Positions 1 to 11,500 of a DNA stretch of 64,000 nucleotides are shown piece after piece; position 1 is the first letter of the stretch; every line of letters starts with the position of its first letter. The notes under the pieces were generated by a model. The model was given only the letters and a program-made list of their open reading frames with translations. It searched no databases and was not told where the DNA came from. Origin of the DNA: Aptenodytes patagonicus (Eukaryota > Chordata > Aves > Sphenisciformes > Spheniscidae); the NCBI RefSeq assembly GCF_965638725.1, contig NC_134949.1, positions 126,850,294-126,914,293 of the forward strand. The letters run 5' to 3'. The position numbers were made by a program, and so were the translations under genes.

Positions 1-1840
1 GACTTAGATGGCCTTTTCTCCCGCCTTCACAAACCAGGAGGCAGCAGGGGTATCTCGAGCCCCTCTGTTCATGCTGGATTGGTGCTAATTCCTGAAGAAA
101 CAAGGTCACACATGCTGGATCAGCCCTCTGTCCCGAGCTTTGGGTGCCAGCCTTTCCATCCGAGGTCTTGCCTAGCCCAGTTTGCTCAGAGGACATAGGT
201 AGCAAGCCCCCTCTGCAAGAAAGGAGCAGGAGGAAAGCAGATTTCAGCACGTCCTTTACTCCCCTGCCTTCTCACACAGTCAAATTTAGAAGATGTCTTT
301 CCTCTCTGGTCCTCCATAGAAAGTCTCCTGGGCCTAAAAGTTAGCAAAACTGTTTTTGAAATCCTCTTCCCCAGGCTCTAGGGTAGGGTTAATTATCCAG
401 AGTTGAAATCATAGGAGCAAACCCCCTCTGAAATGCAAGATCCTTGCAGGAGATGGAGAGAGTCAAGGTCACAGTGTTTGTATTCAGCAGGTCAGCTGAA
501 GCCAGCGCACAGCTCTGCTGCCCCAGCCTTTGCCTGTAACAACACTTTCCTGCCTACAAGAGAGCACAGCCAGGACCACAGGCTCCCGACGTCTGGGGCT
601 GTCAGCAGATCCATTTGCTCCTTGCGCTATCTGAACCTTTTTTCCCCAATTCCCATGAAAACACAAGTGTTCGTGGGTCAAGCGGCAGAAGTTCAGCTTT
701 AACTGAGTCCCAGGAAGGGCTGAAGCTGCACCAGCCATGGCTGGACCCTCCCTGCCTGTCCCTGCCTGCCTGCAGCCCTGGACCTGGGGCCCTCCCTGAC
801 CCGGGGGAGCTGCTGCAGCTCCAGAGACTCTCCTGCCCTGCCAGCCCTCAGGATTGCACAGGAAGGGCTGGTAATTGCACACCCCATATTTTCCTCCTGC
901 TTTTTCTTCTTCACCAATATTGGGACAGGAAATATGAAGCGACTAATTACCGGAGATAGGGGTCTTCATTTCATTTCTTCTTTTTAAATTGAGCACGTTT
1001 TAACCTAGGAAGCGCTGATCTTCCGAAGTGCTGTGCCCTGCTTTGTGAGTGGGCTTTGCACTCTCTCTTCTGGCATATGGATTGGGTGTGCAGGGGGAGG
1101 AAGAGGAGGGACGGTGGTGGTGGTCCCTGGCAGAAAGGCTGCTAGCTGCTCGCAGGTGCTGGCAACGGGGGACCCTGCCTGCCCTGAGCCCCCCTCGGCC
1201 CCGCTGCTGCCAACCCAGCTCTCCCCAGCCATCTTCACCTACCTGGAGGGGCTTCGGCTCCTCCCTGCAAGGGAGACCACTTGCCTCTCTTTTGACAGGA
1301 GCTTCCTGCCCCAGCTGCCTAAGTGCAGACCCCGGTGGGAGGGTCTCCTTAAGCAGAAACCCCACTCTGTGGGTTGCGCTGGGGAAATGACCCTGATGGT
1401 GCTTGCTTGTGGGTTTGGGCGTGCCAGAGTCCCTGAGAGCTTTGCATCAGGGCTCGATTCGGTTGTCTGCACCCCTAGTGCCAGCTGCACTACCCCATGG
1501 CATCTGCGACACTGCTGGGTGCTGGTTGGTATCACACAGGACCTGGGAGGCTTGCTATAGGGCACCCAACACCCAGGTGTGAGCAACCTGATCCAGCCGT
1601 TGGCCTCTCTTCCCTGTCATGGTTCCTGCGCACAGATGACCCAATGCTGCTTGTTTAAACGGTTCCTGTAATCCAGGCACCAGGGGTCCCGAAGGGTCAT
1701 CCTCCTGTTTCCCCCTTCCCCTCCCTCCCTCCCTCCACCACCAGCTGAGCACACCGGTTCCTGAGCTGCCCCACAGCACTCCAGCTTGCTGCAGGAGAAA
1801 GAAATCAATTGTTTCTAGTTAGTTCGTGTACTTAATAGCC
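1..1840. other. Intergenic, no gene recognised
   Basis: GC-rich single-copy-looking sequence with several overlapping open frames on both strands. The longest is 175 codons on the plus strand at 1033-1560. None shows a known domain, a signal peptide, or exon-like borders with conserved content. Composition (Pro, Ser, Gly, Cys) is what GC-rich noncoding DNA gives. A short CT-rich tract lies near 1712-1740. Confidence 0.6.
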
Positions 1841-1875
1841 TCAAGATAGAATTGTTTCCCTTTGGCTCGGGCCAG

Positions 1876-2080
1876 TACATAGATAACCCTGAGTTCCTCC
1901 TAGCACTTGTTCTTGCTCCCCAGTTGTGCTCGGTTGGAGGAGATCTCTGCTATCCTCACGCAGTGGCATTTGCCTCCCTGGTATTCGCAAGTGCCTCCTC
2001 CCACGCCGCAGCCCTGGTAGATCAGGCACTGAGGTTGCACCACAGCACAGGCAGGACAACCTGCCTTGACAGGACCTGAA
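1876..2080 (-). CDS. Possible terminal exon of a cysteine-rich small peptide (unidentified)
   Basis: On the minus strand a pyrimidine-rich tract ending in cag at about 2081 is followed by an open segment that runs to a TAG near 1876. It encodes about 60 residues with eight Cys, including CPAC, QGCGVGGGTC and GGKCHC. The density and spacing suggest a small disulphide-rich secreted peptide. The spacing does not match trefoil, WAP, beta-defensin or ovodefensin patterns as I know them. No upstream exon with a signal peptide was found, so the model is incomplete. It lies on the same strand as, and about 0.5 kb downstream of, the trefoil relic at 2564-2689 and could be the end of that lost gene, a separate gene, or chance. 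Confidence 0.25.
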
Positions 2081-2215
2081 GGTTGCATGTCACAGAGCCC
2101 TGGCGTCAGCAGAGGGGAGGGGAAGGAGCAGCCTCTCCTTGGCCACCCGTTCACGTCAGGGCCATAGTTGCCCTTGCTGCTGTGCATATTGGCAGGTAGC
2201 CAGCCATATATCTAT

Positions 2216-2325
2216 ATCATAGGATCATAGAATTATTTGGGTTGGAAAAGACCCTTAAGATTATCAAGTCCAACTGTAAACCTAACACCGCCAAGTCCAC
2301 CACTAAACCATGTCCCCATACCGCA
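2216..2325 (-). mobile_element. CR1 LINE 3'-end fragment
   Basis: The stretch starts with atcataggatcatagaatta and continues with gggttggaaaagaccctta, then the usual CR1 text about cctaacaccgccaagtccac. This is the reverse complement of the CR1 3' UTR and terminal repeat, so the element lies on the minus strand with its 3' end near 2216. It is a short 5'-truncated copy, as is usual for avian CR1. The right edge is approximate. Confidence 0.85.
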
Positions 2326-2563
2326 TACTGCTTTCCTTCAACACGTGGCATTGTGCTATCAACCAGAAAGCAGCAGAGCTGCAGGTGGTGTGATGTTTAG
2401 TCGACCCTGGGATTCATTCTGTAAGGTCCAGCATGGATCTTAAAGTGTAGACGCACCAGTGCTGAGCCCTCAGGTCAGGGAGAAAGCCACGGACAGAAAG
2501 GCCTGTCATTAAAAACTGAGGAGAACTGGCAGTGCTTCTGGTGGATACTGACTGCCTGGAGAC

Positions 2564-2689
2564 AGGTCTGAAGCACCAGGGCACGTCTGGGATGGCTGGG
2601 TGGAAGCAACACATTTGTTGTAAGCATTGCGATGACTCTGTGATGCCCAGAAACCCACGGTTTTCCCTTGGTTTTGGGTGCACATCACA
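2564..2689 (-). pseudogene. Trefoil factor (TFF) domain relic
   Basis: The minus strand encodes a 42-residue trefoil (P-type) domain. Visible elements are KPREN before the second Cys position, GFLGIT, QCLQQMCCF and IPDVPWCFRP. Trefoil spacing C-x9-C-x9-C-x4-CC-x10-C is met except at two places. Cys2 is Arg (CGT, one change from TGT), and the Cys2-Cys3 gap is 10 rather than 9. Immediately 5' of Cys1 the frame hits TAA, and no AG acceptor adjoins the domain, so it cannot be spliced in normally. TFF1-3 are secreted mucosal-repair peptides whose genes lie next to TMPRSS3 in mammals on the same strand as TMPRSS3, as here. I read this as a dead or dying TFF exon. A functional divergent copy is less likely given the lost disulphide and stop. 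Confidence 0.7.
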
Positions 2690-2856
2690 TTAGTTACAGT
2701 CTATCTAAAGCAAAGGATAAGGTAAACAACATGTGTATATGCTGCACAAACATATGCATACACATACATACATACGTTTATATAAAAAAATATAAAAGCA
2801 TAGAGATACATAAATACCTTTTCCTAACTAATCAGTGCAGCCACTCCAGGGTTGCA

Positions 2857-2889
2857 TTTGATATTTGATCTGCCTGGTCAAATATCAAA
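2857..2889. repeat. Inverted repeat, 12-bp arms, 9-nt loop
   Basis: Perfect complementary arms tttgatatttga and tcaaatatcaaa are separated by tctgcctgg. This is a small AT-rich hairpin with no attached gene. Confidence 0.8.
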
Positions 2890-3388
2890 AATAGCTGTGA
2901 ACTCAGGGGTGTGTTGCCTTCCACTATAAATAGGCCCAAGACAGGTCAATCCTCTAAGCAAAGGGCTACTTAGTGAAGTAGTTTGTGGTCTTGGCCTGCT
3001 ATCACAAGCGGAATATGCTAATCTGCACAGTTTAATGGTTTCTCTCTCTTCACATTAGTCCCTAGCACCTATCTGTGTGTACGGCCATAACGTTGCTGTG
3101 CAGACTGGTATGCCTCTAAACGTCACCCCGAGAAGCCTCCGAGGGGGTGACACTGCACTGCACTGCTTCCCTGTGGAAACAGACTGCTGACGCTGGTGGC
3201 AAGCTGTAAACATCAGGCATTAAAAGCTGGTTGGGTGTAAACATGAAGCAGGGTATGACTTCGCTGTAATGTGAGAGCGATGCCACCGAAACTGTGGGCG
3301 ATGTGTCAGGGACGGTCCATGTGAAAAGCAAAGGGGGCTCATGCAAAAAGTCTTAGTTCCAGTGCGGCAGTGACGATGGGCTTGGTTG

Positions 3389-3449
3389 GTGGGGTGCCTG
3401 CCTTCAGCCCCCTCTGAGGTGGGGTGCCTGCCTTCAGCCCCCTCTGAGG
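3389..3449. repeat. Tandem duplication, 30-bp period
   Basis: Two essentially identical head-to-tail copies containing ggggtgcctgccttcagccc followed by cctctgagg. Confidence 0.9.
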
Positions 3450-6400
3450 CAAAGCCAGGCCTTTTCCCCTCCATCCGCTGGAAATGCTCCACCACAGCCA
3501 CCTCACTGAGCATCCCCAGGGACCAGAGGTCGAGCCAGAAGGTCTGAGTCATGACAGCTTGTTGCACCCTGCCTGGGCACTAACACCCCCAGCAGGAATC
3601 CTTTTTTTCATATTTGTAGAGTACTGCCCATACGCATCGTACTGCAAACACCTGAGAGACTCTCCGACTGCCCCTGTGGCTCTTATACTCCTCCTGTGCC
3701 AGGGGAGCTGAAGGCACCTGCATAAGGAACATTTCTGAGCTTTGTACAGCAAGGATTATACAGGATGATGCCGTAGAAACTTATTTAAATAAACCTTACT
3801 TACATTATTAACACTAGATTAACTGAACATTTAGAAAATCTCCTTTACTTCTGAATATTATTTTATTTTTTGAGTTCCTTTAACTTGGAGAATGAAAACT
3901 GATTAGATCTTTTGTAATGTAACCCTTTAGGGATGTTCTCAGCACCACTTTATTTTTCCTGATGTCACATACACAACAGAGTGAGAGGCACCCATATACA
4001 ATTTGAAAGCAGCTACATAGCTTCACTCCCTCATCCTCTGCTAGTAGAATGGGGCTGCTCCCTTTGAGCTGCTGAGTGGTTTAAATCCAAAATTAAATCT
4101 GTTTTTTCACCAACTCAAGAAAGAAAAAAAAAGCTGCAGTAATTCCTGATCAGATTCAGAAAAATGTTAGTTTTGAGCTGCTCAAAAAGCAGCGCTGCTG
4201 GGAAAGCAGATCCGCAGGTGACTGTACTACCACAGCTAAGAGAAACACAAATCATTGGCGCCTCAATCTCTCCCCTCCCTCATTCTGACAGGAACGACAC
4301 CGAAAATGTCTTAATTTGCTGTGTCCATCATGTATTTCATGATCCTGTACCGAATTATGTTTTACCTCTGCACATAGCTTTACACCTATAAGCATAACAT
4401 TCACTTAATGTTTAGTATTTCTTGATAATGAAGCAAGCTCCCTATGAAAAATGTTATTTAGCAGCACAGGCTAATTTCAGATGGCTTGATCTTACACCCC
4501 ATACAACTGCTGGATGCTGATATACAAACTCCTGCGCTTAGTCTCTGGTGCGCTGCTGAGCCCCGCGGCCGGTGAGGTAGCGAGGAGCCAGAACAACCTC
4601 CTCTGCATGGCTGTCCTCCGTCTGCAGGCTTTAGGCAGGATGTGTGTCCACAGAAAAAAGTCACTTTTGAGGCTTTTATTTTATAACGATTGTGCTTGTC
4701 GAAATACTCCGATTTACATTTGCCTGAGGAGGAGCTTTTTGGCTGGTTTTTTTTTTTTTAGTCACTTTTGATTAACACATCGTTAACACATTTGGTGTCC
4801 CATAAACAGGCAGGCGGCTGACCCTGGGCAAAGGCTGGCAAAGATACCCGGTTCGGTGTCAGGTCTGTGTGGTAGGGAGATTTGACCATCAAACTGGTCA
4901 TTTTCACCAGCGCTAGCCCGGCTCTCGTTTATCACTGGGTGTGTGTTCTGCCAGTTGCTAAATAAATCATCCTCAACATGGTGAATCACCAAGTCAACGC
5001 TTTTATGTGTGTGTACAGCAATATTTTTTATTTACTTCTTAAATTATGCAGGTGATGGGGAGCCTTCAAATAATGCTCAGTCCAGGGACCGAATGAACAG
5101 GGGCTGCAAGTGCTGGGGAAAAAAGCAAGAAACGGGGTTTCTTCTTTAGTAAGGCACATAAGCACAGAGCCAAATGCGAACGGATTTGCAGAGGGGCTTG
5201 TTATTACCCCTCCTTTCTTTTAACAGTGTTTGGTAGGTATGTACTCCCAGGTAAATGGCGAGGGAGCAGTCGTGCAGCCCCTCCACTCCCAGCTCTTACC
5301 GCCTTGCTGGATTGCATACACAGGTTGTCTGTAGCACTGGGGAAAATTGGAACTATGGGTCAGGTGGAGCTGCGCTTCTCTCCTTCAAGCTGCAAAAACA
5401 TAATCAGAAAAACAGTCCGGAAGAAGTCAGGTTCCTATGTACATCTGGTTTCTGTTGCTTCCCAGGAACTTCAACAGGGCCTAAAGAAAGGCCTTTAAAA
5501 TATTATGCGCATTGCAGTTGCAACGCGAAGGGCTGCAGGAGCCCTTCCTGGGGGGAAGCCTGTGTGGTGCGGGCTGGGGGCTCTCCCCAAGGTCCAGGTG
5601 GGCGCTGGCCTTCCCCGGGATGGCCCCGGGTCTGTCCCTGCTCTGTTGCAGTCTTTACACTTCAGCATGTTTGTGTCTGTGATTTATGCGATTCTAGCCA
5701 GTGACAAATCCCCCATGACACGCAGATCTCCGTGAGGACGAGTCTCACAGTGACGTCCCTGGTGTCTCACGAAGCGATGCTGGCAGCGCTCAGAAGGCTG
5801 CCGGGAACAGCAGTTGCTGCTCTCCCCTCCAGCTCACCCATGTCTCAGGCAGGGATGAGGAGCTTGAAGTCCCACAGGAGCCAGCGGTCAGCATTTGCTT
5901 ACTGTCCTACTGCGACGTGAAGGGGAATTAATTCATCATCTGGAGCAGCATTTCTGAGTCTCCAGTCCCAGTCTGTTAGGGACCAGAAGGTGATCTGCAC
6001 AGCAGCTGCCAAAAAAAAAGGAAAAAAAACCCTCTATAAATATGAACACGTGCCCATGCGTACAGGTGGGTGAACAGAAAAAGGGAACTTGCATAAATAC
6101 AGAAGCGTCTCTACTTGTAAATAAAAAAATCATTTTGGCTGCATGGTGCAAGATGGTCCCTAGCTTTGTTTAAAATGACTCTGTGGCCCTCAGATTGAGA
6201 AAGATGGGAAACGCTGATCCCAGCGTAGCACACATGCAGTATATCTGGCATTACACAGTAGGCAGGGCTGCCAGCAAAAAAGACCTTGCATTTGGCAACG
6301 CGTGAACTGGGATGCTCCCAGTTTGCTCTGCCTGCTGCTGGAAGGGGCGGGCAACGGCTCTGAGTTCCTCTGACGGAGGCAGGGGCTCCACCACGGGGGT

Positions 6401-8512
6401 CCTCGCAGCCGCCTGAGGCAGTGAGATGTGCTCTGTAGCCGCTGACCTGGGCTTGATTTTCTCTGTGGAGTCCAATCTCCACCAAACACACCCTTTGGGG
6501 GTGCTCCTGGGGTGAGGGTGGCTGTGAAATGGGGGAAGTGGCAAGGTCCTGGAGAGGTGCTGGAAATGAACCACAACCATAAAGCTCTTCAACTTTTCCA
6601 AGGCTTTGTTTTGTTTTGTTGGTTTGCTGGCTTATGTTTATTTTCAAGCCTATCTGCCTTTTTGAGGCTTCATTCTTTTCTCCGCTTCACCCAAGAAGAC
6701 ACCCTGGAGGCTCAGTTCCCCGAGACGGAAGGACGAGGTGGCCGGTGGGGCTGTGGTTGCCCTAGGAAGGAGGGGTGCTTGATGCCCAGACATCATGACC
6801 ACTGCGGGGGGCTGCGTGTGGCCTCTCTCCCTGGAGCAGGGGACAGGGCTCTGCCATGCGTGGTGCCTGCGCGGGGACGGCAGCAAAAGCACGAGGATGC
6901 TCGAGGACCGACCGGGGCTGTCACGGGGGCGCAGGGGCAGCGTGACCAGAGGCTTCGCCCCAGGGGGGTGAGGAGTTGAGGAGGAGGAGAGGCTGCTACC
7001 TTTGGAAGGGAATGAAGGTTTGAAGCTATCCCATGCCTTGGGGATACCTGTGGGGTTTTGCCTGTGTCTTGCAAGCACAAGCACGTCTGCCCTCCTCCTG
7101 CCTGGCTTCCCAGTCCCCTAATGGCTCCTGACCCTGTTGGACATTTCAAAGAATTTGAGAGAGAAACTGGAGGAGAAACTATTGAAACAGTCATACCAAC
7201 TTCTGACAAGTTTTTGCAAATTTGCAGCTGGGAGAAAGAAAGAGATCTGAATGACTGTTCCCACTGAAGGAAAAACAGGGAGGTTTCAGGCTTTGGTTTG
7301 GCATCAGCGGATTGGCCTCTGGGCTGACCGGCTGGCTGGTGCTGGTCCTGCCTCCTGCCCAGCCAAATGCCATGGGCAGGGAACGTGAGGGGCAGCCAGG
7401 GGAGGGAAGATGGGTATTTAGGGATACAGAGGGGTGGAGACAGCAAAGGGCTTGTGAGGCAAGAATGAGGTCTTGAGAGGTGGAGAGGATCTAGGGGTAT
7501 TGCAGAGGAGGCACTATAAAAAGCAGGGATTATTGTGGTGTGGGTGGACGTCAGGACACAGAGCCACGGAAGGGCAAGGCCACAGAGCCTGACCGCAGCC
7601 TCCCGCTGACACGGCCATGCCTTACTCCTGCGCAGGGAGAAGCAGGAGGAGGAGGTGAAGGAAACCTTAAATAGGTGACCATCTTTCCCTTCACTCTCGC
7701 TGCAGCCACAGTGCGATGAAGTAACTTGTTTCTGGAGAAGCTTAGCTTCCATTTTCCTACTGGCTTTAAGGGTTTCTTAAAATTAAGCTATCTAATGGGT
7801 ATCTGCACATGGCTGTAAGTGTCTAGCACTGGGTACCTGTACAGAAATATTTGTATGTGACAGTTATTTTTTTGCCCTGAGGTCTGTAAGTTGTGATACC
7901 ATCCTAGTCCTAGTAAAAGCGCTAGTAAAAAGGAAGATTGCTAAATCTCTAAATAAACTTTTTTCTTTCTGCCATTGGTGAGTGACACAAAATAATTTGT
8001 AGGGAAAAGGTTCTTTTTCACTGTTATTGTCCAATTATAGCTTCAGTCTCAGATGGGAATAGTCTAGCCAGGTAGTTGGAGATGTGGATAATATACTGCT
8101 CAATAGAGCTCTCTGGATCAAAAACAGCTCTGCAGTGACATCTTACTGCTATTCTGCTGTAATGCTTTAATGCATTAAATATATCAAATATATCACTTCT
8201 AAATATATCAAAGCATGAGAAAGCCCGAGGCGGTGATTTCCAGGGCATCCCGTAGCATGAGGAGCCAGCAGCACTAGCACACAGCACAGCCACGCAGTTT
8301 GGGGAGCTGGGCGGGGCCAGCACCCACCGGAGGAGACCTGGGGAGGCTTGCGGATGCTCTGGCCATGCTCCCAGGTGCCTGAGAGTCCCCTCCTCTGCTG
8401 GGAGAGCTGCATCTCCCTAGTAACCTCTCCTCAAATATCCAAGAGTGCAATGGGGACCATAACTGTGTTCGCATTACCCACTTCTGGTGGCTGAGGCATG
8501 AACTGTTCAGTA

Positions 8513-8535
8513 TTTATTTATTTATTTATTTTAAA
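8513..8535. repeat. (TATT)n microsatellite
   Basis: About five consecutive TATT units within an AT-rich stretch. Confidence 0.9.
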
Positions 8536-11500
8536 CAGAGGATGTAGGCAAAATTTTGATGTATGCTGCCATCTGCTGTGGGCTTGATATTATCATAAGC
8601 ATTTCAAATTTGTTTCTGATAGAGGTAATGCTGCTGAGGGTAAGGGTGCCCAAATAAATGATACATGGCAGTCACACTAGTTGTATAAAAAGGATCTAAA
8701 ACTCCCTTCCACTTGACTCTCTATGCAAAACGTACTTCAAAAAGTGGGAAATCTGTAGGAAGGAGTTACGTTTTACTGGTGATTTTAAGTGCAAATGATT
8801 TCCCCTAAGTGCTTTATGCTGGGGTGCTTCAAGACAGTCTCGTTCTTTACTCTTCCCTTCTCATTTTTCACTCCCTCACTGCCTTCCCTCTCTCACCTGA
8901 AAGCTTCAGGGGGACCCTATTTATTTTAAGACCACACCTCAGAGAAGGCGGCCTCATTCCCACTATTGCCATTGGGAGCCACTTTAATTCAGCAAGAATT
9001 AAGCAAACCCTTTTTCGGGAAAGCCACAGGCGGTCACCCAGCCACCGGAGCTCCACCAGCCTTCCCTGCACCAGGCTCAGCAGGGGACAGTCCTTGAAAA
9101 ATGGGTGCACAGGCTAGCATCCCACTTGCTGCAGCTCATTTTCCATTTATTTAGTCCTCTGCTAAAGGATGGAAGCAGTTCCTTTGGCCTTATCTTCTAA
9201 CGTTGCATTTTGCCAAGCTTGTTTTCACCGTGCGGCTGTACCCAGCCCTGGCTATAGGGACACATAGATGCGTGCTGGCAGCCTCAGGGCAGAGGTCTAA
9301 CATGGGTGCTCGAGGCGAGGCCAGGCTCCTCGCTCAGCTGCCAGCCGTGTGCCTGCATTTACCTCGCGTAAACGCACACCAGCATTAGGAGATGGGGGAT
9401 CATTAATTGTTTTCCTCTTACCCGTTGCATTTTACATTCGTATTACTCAGACTGGCAGCTACCAAAGCACTTTTCAGGAAAATGAATCCGTTACGGAGTC
9501 AGTTTTCTTTTAATTGGGAAAAATTGGTCTGGCCGTTTTGTGCCATCCGCAAGGCTGCATTTTTACCTCTCCCCTGCCAAATCTTGAAGCAAACTGTTCA
9601 AAATCCTACCCATCTAACCAGTGTCGATGCTGGGGACAGAACCTGCTGTCCTCTACTGGGGCAGGAGCTCCACCAGCAAGAAAACGTGTGGCAAAAGCAA
9701 CAAAACAAACTCAGAAGCCTCTGCTCACGTAAAATACGTAAAAACGGAGATTAAAGGCAATGATCGAGTGTGCTTTTTCAGTTCAGATAAGAAACACTTC
9801 CTTGTGCCTTCCCTAAAGTTAAACAGCCGAAGCAAGCCCACTTCTTACTGTGCTTTACGTAATCTCAGGCTCCTGCTGCCCACAAGTGTGATACTGCTTC
9901 TCACAGGGATGTTTGCTGAAGAAAAGAAATTTGATCTGCACATCTTAAAATGGTATTACACTCACAGAGATGCTGGAGAGTGTGTACCTTTCAGGGATCA
10001 AACTAGGCTTGTAACCAAAACCAGCAAGATTTACAGTGCAGCACTTAGAATATAAGATTTCAACCTGCTTTGTCTGGATGTTGAAGACAGTAAAAAAATT
10101 GGACGAGCCAGATCTATTTTTTTTTAAGTTTAACATACAGTTCTTGAATTTGCATTTACCGGCTTATATGAATCTTGCCAGTGAGACAGCCCCTACGAGC
10201 AGAGCTGTGCGGCGTCCCTGCCTCTGTACAGTGATTGCTTCCTGGTGCAGGATGTGTTAGCATGTAAAACCATGTCACTTCTCAGAAAACACTTTTGCTT
10301 TCTCAGACACCAAACTTAGGCGTTTGCTTTTATGCTTATCTCTATACCTTTACAGAAATTGCCTTTTTATTTGTACATCTCAAGTGAAAAATGAATTTCG
10401 GATTGGCCAAAGGAGAGTTTATCCATGTGATGTTTTCCAGAGTGTCTGGGAAAACTGCCTATTGAATAAAAGTCACATCTGGTATATCCAAACTTACCAA
10501 CTTTGTCTCAGTCTCTAGAATTAAATATCATGATGACAGGAATAGATGATGAATGGTAAAGGAATTTTTCTTCACATACTGGACATTTCTTGTGAAGTTA
10601 TACATTGGATTCATTTTCTGAGAGTCTATTACGTGTTGATGCAAGTTTGCTCCACAGGCTGTGCGTACAAGCAGGTTGTGTTTCTAAGGGATACTATGGC
10701 TGTAACATAATCCTGTGTTAAAGCAACCATTTTGACCAGGGATCTGAGTTCACAAGCTAGAAGCTGTTTCATCAGCCTCTTTAATAATGCAGCAGATATA
10801 CACTCCTCTAGTATAAAGATCTTAAATACTTCCAAGGGGTTTGCCACAAAACTCCTAATCAAGATTAGTTAAACTACAGCTGCCTTCAGCCCCACCTGGT
10901 TTGGCAGGCCTTTGTACATGCGCATGCGGTGTAGCTAACTATTTTCATTGAATAGAGAGAAGAAAATCCAAGGAAAAGGAAAGGCTTGGTAACTTGTCGT
11001 ACCACCTCTTTGAAAAGTTACTTTACTGTCTGCCAGTTCATTCCAGCTGTAATACTGACTACCAGTAGAGACGAGCTCATCGATCCTACCTCTCTTTGAA
11101 TAAAACGCAATGCTCGTCTCTGTGCAAAATGCTTCCCACAGCAAATGTCCTAAAACCCCATGTATCTTCACCTGGGTTAACACAAGGAAATATGCTAATA
11201 TTGTGATTATATTTCTTTTTAAACCTCTGGCATGCATGTAAATGGCATAAGTTGGGGGAGGAAAATCCAGCTTTATAGAGTGACCCTTCTGTATTCTGCC
11301 TATACCTAAGACACCACAGCAAGGGGCGTAACAGAAATCAGAAGAAAGATTTGCAGCTCAGTGAGCCCGGGCTAGGTCTACCCCTAAGTGACTGTCATTG
11401 ATCTGGGGGTCAACGTGGCTTCTTGTTGGGAAGAGGTCACTAGCTTTCTACATTTTACATTTGATTTCTCTTTAACATAAAGGCAGACCACAGTGGATAC

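Noticed and set aside
1033..1560. 175-codon plus-strand open frame
   Set aside because: GC-rich composition, no domain, no signal peptide, and overlapping antisense frames of similar quality.
1876..2080. Calling the cysteine-rich segment a beta-defensin, ovodefensin or WAP domain
   Set aside because: The Cys spacing does not fit any of these (it ends KCHC, not a CC pair).
2414..2683. Treating the trefoil frame as an intact TFF gene
   Set aside because: Cys2 is Arg, TAA abuts Cys1, there is no acceptor AG, and no signal-peptide exon was found upstream.
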